Position numbers and translations under genes: made by a program. From HGM12998 sp900756495 (GTDB lineage Bacteria; Bacillota; Clostridia; Oscillospirales; Oscillospiraceae), in NCBI GenBank assembly GCA_958477305.1, contig CAUEFI010000003.1, positions 62,001 to 126,000 on the forward strand: 64,000 nt of DNA, given 5' to 3'. Below are positions 61,281 through 64,000 of this stretch, in pieces. The notes beneath the pieces were generated by a model. The model saw only the letters and a program-made list of their open reading frames with translations, did no database searches and was not told the DNA's origin. Position 1 is the first letter of the stretch, and every line of letters starts with the position of its first letter.

Positions 61281-61733
61281 ATGATAATGGATCAATTGGC
61301 CAACGCTCCCATCTACTATGGTCTTGGGCCCCGTTTCCGCAAGGCGCTGGAATGGCTCAAACAGGTGGACCCCTCTGTCCTTCTCTCCGGACAGCGCATA
61401 GACATTGACGGCGACGAGATCTACGCCACACTCTTTGAGACGGAGACCCTCCCGCCAGAGTCGTGTAAGCTGGAATATCATAAAAATTATGCCGATATCC
61501 AGCTTGTGGTGAAGGGCCGGGAGGCCGTAGGATATGTGTTGAACGGCCCTGTCACAGAGTTGGAGCCTTACGATCCTGCCCGGGATATCGGCTTTTCTTC
61601 CGCAGCTTGGGATAAAATTACGGTGTCCCAGGGGACCTTCTATATCGTATGGCCCCAGGACTATCATGCGCCGCGGGTTGCGCTGGATCGGCCGCAGCCC
61701 GTGGTTCGGCTGGTCGTCAAAGTCAAGCTGTAA
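61281..61733 (+). CDS. YhcH/YjgK/YiaL family cupin-like protein
   Basis: A 150-residue protein of the YhcH/YiaL (DUF386) family, whose E. coli relatives act in sialic acid or sugar-acid metabolism. Family features: ETLPPESCKLEYHKNYADIQ and WPQDYHAPRVAL with metal-binding His. The ATG at 61281 has AGAGGTG upstream. It is a single gene, so its sugar is unknown. Confidence 0.82.
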   Translation: MIMDQLANAPIYYGLGPRFRKALEWLKQVDPSVLLSGQRIDIDGDEIYATLFETETLPPESCKLEYHKNYADIQLVVKGREAVGYVLNGPVTELEPYDPARDIGFSSAAWDKITVSQGTFYIVWPQDYHAPRVALDRPQPVVRLVVKVKL

Positions 61734-61746
61734 AAAGAGATAAGAA

Positions 61747-61781
61747 GGAGGCTGTGCCGCTGTAAAAGCGGCACAGCCTCC
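61747..61781. terminator. Terminator between yhcH-type gene and cotJC
   Basis: GGAGGCTGTGCCGCT and AGCGGCACAGCCTCC pair perfectly over 15 bp around 5 bases. It lies between convergent genes. Confidence 0.75.
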
Positions 61782-61794
61782 TTGCCGTTTTGCT

Positions 61795-62391
61795 CTACTT
61801 GTCAAACGCTGGATTGGTAAAATATACATTCTTTTGGTTCATCTTTTCCTTTGCCAGCCGCACAGCCTCTCCGAATCTCTGGAAGTGAACGACCTCCCGC
61901 TCTCTGAGGAAGCGAATGACGTCGTTGACGTCTGGGTCGTCAGACATTCGGAGTATATTGTCATAGGTAACCCTGGCCTTCTGTTCGGCGGCCATATCTT
62001 CGGTCAGGTCGCAGATAACATCGCCTTTCACGCCGATAGTGGCAGCGGTCCAGGGGGTACCGGAGGCAAAGGTGGGATAGACCCCTGTCGTGTGGTCAAC
62101 AAAGTACTGGTCAAACCCGGCCGTCCGAACCTGTTCGTCCGTCAGAGAACGAGTCAGCTGATGGACAATGCTGCCCACCATCTCTAAGTGCCCAAGCTCC
62201 TCCGTACCGATATCAGTCAATAGGCCCTTGAGCTCGGGATAAGGCATGGCATAACGTTGACTCAGATAACGCAGAGATGCGGCCAGCTCGCCATCAGGCC
62301 CACCGTACTGACTAATAATAAAGGCGGCCAGCTTGGGGTTACAATTTTTAATTCTTACCGGATACTGAAGTTTTTTCTCATAGACAAACAT
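61795..62391 (-). CDS. cotJC: Spore coat protein CotJC (manganese-catalase-like)
   Basis: A 198-residue ferritin-like manganese catalase family protein of the spore. Metal ligands are suggested by GGPDGELAASLRYLSQRY, TEELGHLEMVGSIVHQL and LREREVVHFQRFGEAV. It begins 1 base after the CotJAB stop. Confidence 0.93.
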   Translation of the reverse strand: MFVYEKKLQYPVRIKNCNPKLAAFIISQYGGPDGELAASLRYLSQRYAMPYPELKGLLTDIGTEELGHLEMVGSIVHQLTRSLTDEQVRTAGFDQYFVDHTTGVYPTFASGTPWTAATIGVKGDVICDLTEDMAAEQKARVTYDNILRMSDDPDVNDVIRFLREREVVHFQRFGEAVRLAKEKMNQKNVYFTNPAFDK

Positions 62392-62392
62392 C

Positions 62393-62860
62393 TTACTTTC
62401 CCCCTCCTTCCGTAAAGTTCCAGGGCCAGGGATCCTTCAACCAAGTATAGGTTTTATCTCGGGCCGCAGATTTCTGGAACAGGGGGCCGGACATGGCCTC
62501 ATACTTCTCGCGGGCCTCTTTCTCCATGGCGGCATATTGCCGGAAAAGCTCGAAAGCCTCGGCATCGCCCTGATGGGTGTCCAGATAGAGCCCCAATTCG
62601 GTCAGCACAAACTCCAGGGCCTGGAGTTCAGCCAGAGGGCCGTTGACAACATTCCTGGCGTCTACCTTCAGATGAAAAGGAAGATTTAAACCGGGAAAAA
62701 GAGTACCATTATTGAGCGCATCCTGCTGGGAATAGCGGCGAGAGCCAGTCTGCTGGAAGGGGACATATGGGACGGCCAGAGGGGCGCACTCAGGCAGAGT
62801 GCCGCAGGTATCAGCACAGGCCGGCGGATTCGGCATGGGGTTTGGATTGGGCGTTTCCAA
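62393..62860 (-). CDS. CotJA-CotJB fusion spore coat protein
   Basis: A 155-residue protein that joins two coat proteins normally coded by separate genes. The first half, VPYVPFQQTGSRRYSQQDAL to GTLFPGLNLPF, is CotJA. The second, LQALEFVLTELGLYLDTHQ to DPWPWNF, is CotJB. The start is TTG 62860 with GAGGAGG 9 bases upstream, rather than an ATG at 62896. With CotJC it forms a two-gene cotJ operon. A fused pair is the normal complement in stoichiometric terms. Confidence 0.85.
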   Translation of the reverse strand: METPNPNPMPNPPACADTCGTLPECAPLAVPYVPFQQTGSRRYSQQDALNNGTLFPGLNLPFHLKVDARNVVNGPLAELQALEFVLTELGLYLDTHQGDAEAFELFRQYAAMEKEAREKYEAMSGPLFQKSAARDKTYTWLKDPWPWNFTEGGGK

Positions 62861-62911
62861 CGCAAGATTCCTCCTCGGTGTGGAATGGAAGGGCACAGGT
62901 CCCTTCGTTCC

Positions 62912-62919
62912 ATTCTATG
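62912..62919 (-). promoter_or_regulatory. Sporulation -10 element of the cotJ operon
   Basis: CATAGAAT on the minus strand, the same -10 as in the spoIIIA promoter, 52 bases before the cotJAB TTG. The -35 region is weak, so sigma-E or sigma-K control is a suggestion. Confidence 0.45.
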
Positions 62920-62939
62920 CGCTGCAACGCAAGGTGAAA

Positions 62940-62978
62940 CTGCCCCCCATCCCACTTGAGGTGTGGGATGGGGGGCAG
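62940..62978 (-). terminator. Terminator of ligA
   Basis: CTGCCCCCCATCCCAC and GTGGGATGGGGGGCAG pair perfectly over 16 bp around 7 bases. It lies 61 bases beyond the ligA stop. Confidence 0.75.
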
Positions 62979-63039
62979 TCTGTTGAATTACCGCTTCAAA
63001 TCCTGGTGAAAGGCAGGATATATGCTTTTCATTGGCCTG

Positions 63040-63999
63040 TCAGGAGGTTGAGAGCATTTTTAGAAATTCCGCTTCAGACAATATGGGAACGCCTAACTCA
63101 ACTGCCTTCTTTAATTTAGAGCCTGCCGCCTCTCCAGCCAGGACATAAGAGGTCTTTTTAGAGACCGAGCCAGAGACCTTCCCTCCCAGCGCCTCAATTT
63201 TTGAGGCGGCCTCTTCCCTTGTAAACCTCTCTAACGTCCCTGTAAGCACGAAGATCTTCCCAGTAAGCGTGTCCCCCGCCGGGGCCTCTCTGCTGTCCAT
63301 ATTGACGCCTGCGGCCCGCAGCGTCTCAATCAGGTGGAGGCTTTGCTCACTATGCAGCCACTCTATCAGGCTCTTTGCTGTGATCGCGCCGATATCTGGG
63401 ACAGCAGTAAGCTCCTCCTCGGTAGCGACCATCAGCCCGTCCAAGCTCCCAAAACGGGCAGCCAGGACCTTGGCCGCCTTCTGCCCTACCTGACGGATAC
63501 CAAAGGCAAAGAGAAGCCTGGATAAGTCATTTTCCTTGGAGCGCTCAATAGCTGCCACCAAATTTTCGGCCGACTTCTTTCCCATACGCTCCAACTTGGC
63601 TACAGCTTCAGGCATCAGCTGATAAAGATCGCCTGGGCCACGCACCATGCCAGCACCTACCAGAGCCTCACAAACCGCAGGTCCCAGCCCTTCAATATCC
63701 ATCGCATCCCGAGAGGCAAAGTGGACCAGATGGCGTAGCAGCTGGGCCGGACACTCTGCGCCTGTACAGCGGATATGAGCGCCGTCCTCATCCCTCTTCA
63801 CCGGAGCGCCGCAGACCGGACAATGCTCTGGCAGACGATAGGGCTTGCTCTCCGGCGGCCGTTTCTCCTTGACGACTGAGACAATTTCCGGAATGATCTC
63901 CCCCGCCTTCTGCACCAGCACGGTATCCCCAATCCGAATATCCTTCTCCGAGATAAAATCCTGATTGTGAAGCGTGGCATTGGTAACAGTCGTTCCTGC
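63040..63999 (-). CDS. ligA: NAD-dependent DNA ligase, C-terminal part
   Basis: The frame is open to the window edge; about 319 residues are present. Seen here: the end of the OB domain (TLHNQDFISEKDIRIGD), the zinc finger CPVCG and CTGAEC, the helix-hairpin-helix region (DIGAITAKSLIEWL) and the C-terminal BRCT domain (GKIFVLTGTLERFTREEA). The adenylation domain with the catalytic lysine lies outside the window. Confidence 0.95.
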   Translation of the reverse strand, partial: AGTTVTNATLHNQDFISEKDIRIGDTVLVQKAGEIIPEIVSVVKEKRPPESKPYRLPEHCPVCGAPVKRDEDGAHIRCTGAECPAQLLRHLVHFASRDAMDIEGLGPAVCEALVGAGMVRGPGDLYQLMPEAVAKLERMGKKSAENLVAAIERSKENDLSRLLFAFGIRQVGQKAAKVLAARFGSLDGLMVATEEELTAVPDIGAITAKSLIEWLHSEQSLHLIETLRAAGVNMDSREAPAGDTLTGKIFVLTGTLERFTREEAASKIEALGGKVSGSVSKKTSYVLAGEAAGSKLKKAVELGVPILSEAEFLKMLSTS

Positions 64000-64000
64000 A

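Overview
The window is a gene-dense stretch of a fairly GC-rich, anaerobic, endospore-forming member of the Clostridia. It most resembles Oscillospiraceae of the Flavonifractor/Pseudoflavonifractor/Lawsonibacter type. That placement is inference from the complete spoIIIA operon, cwlD and cotJ genes, the Firmicutes gene orders (ylxM-ffh-rpsP-khpA-rimM-trmD and nusB-xseA-xseB-ispA-dxs-tlyA-nadK-argR-recN), the PyrK-dependent dihydroorotate dehydrogenase, the superoxide reductase/rubrerythrin defence and the pyrophosphate-type phosphofructokinase. I saw no tRNA, rRNA, CRISPR array or insertion sequence. The one mobile-looking item is a 140-bp element with terminal inverted repeats (53372-53511).

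Layout. 1-5340: end of a pyrimidine operon (pyrK, pyrD), then a phosphatase-acetyltransferase fusion, a YgiQ radical SAM protein and a DUF3795 protein. 5345-5670: terminator, an ECF-type promoter and a broken ECF sigma factor gene. 5667-9570 (minus): a vanG-type cluster vanG-vanXY-vanT for D-Ala-D-Ser peptidoglycan precursors, with no vanRS beside it. 9685-11818: a lipoprotein gene, then PerR-like regulator, superoxide reductase and rubrerythrin. 11838-14119: a WYL regulator fused to a zinc-ribbon protein, with palindromes at both of its promoter regions, and a DegV protein. 14223-17946 (minus): the SRP/ribosome-maturation operon. 18127-25221: a giant cyclic beta-glucan synthase-like gene, convergent with a formate/nitrite channel gene whose terminator lies inside the glucan gene. 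26183-29829: two M16 peptidase-family genes and lgt. 29907-34800: the sporulation operon spoIIIAA-AH behind a sigma-E-like promoter. 34936-45969: Asp23, NusB and the isoprenoid/recombination core cluster to recN. 45973-48011: a tyrosine T-box leader controlling a NUDIX gene and tyrS. 48150-52317: an AI-2E-type transporter, an aminotransferase and purB. 52348-57053: central glycolysis (ATP-type PFK; PPi-type PFK with lrgAB on the minus strand; class II aldolase). 57176-64000: an amidase-domain protein, a tyrosine recombinase, a Cys-rich microprotein, radA, cwlD, a YhcH protein, cotJC with a CotJA-CotJB fusion, and the 3' part of ligA.

The most unusual items are the regulator-less vanG cluster beside a decayed ECF sigma locus, the WYL/zinc-ribbon fusion that carries an operator, -10 and ribosome binding site inside its own reading frame, and three frame problems that all sit at G homopolymers (5590, 39898, 46321) and may be sequencing errors or true mutations. 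No wholly new multi-gene defence or biosynthetic system was seen.
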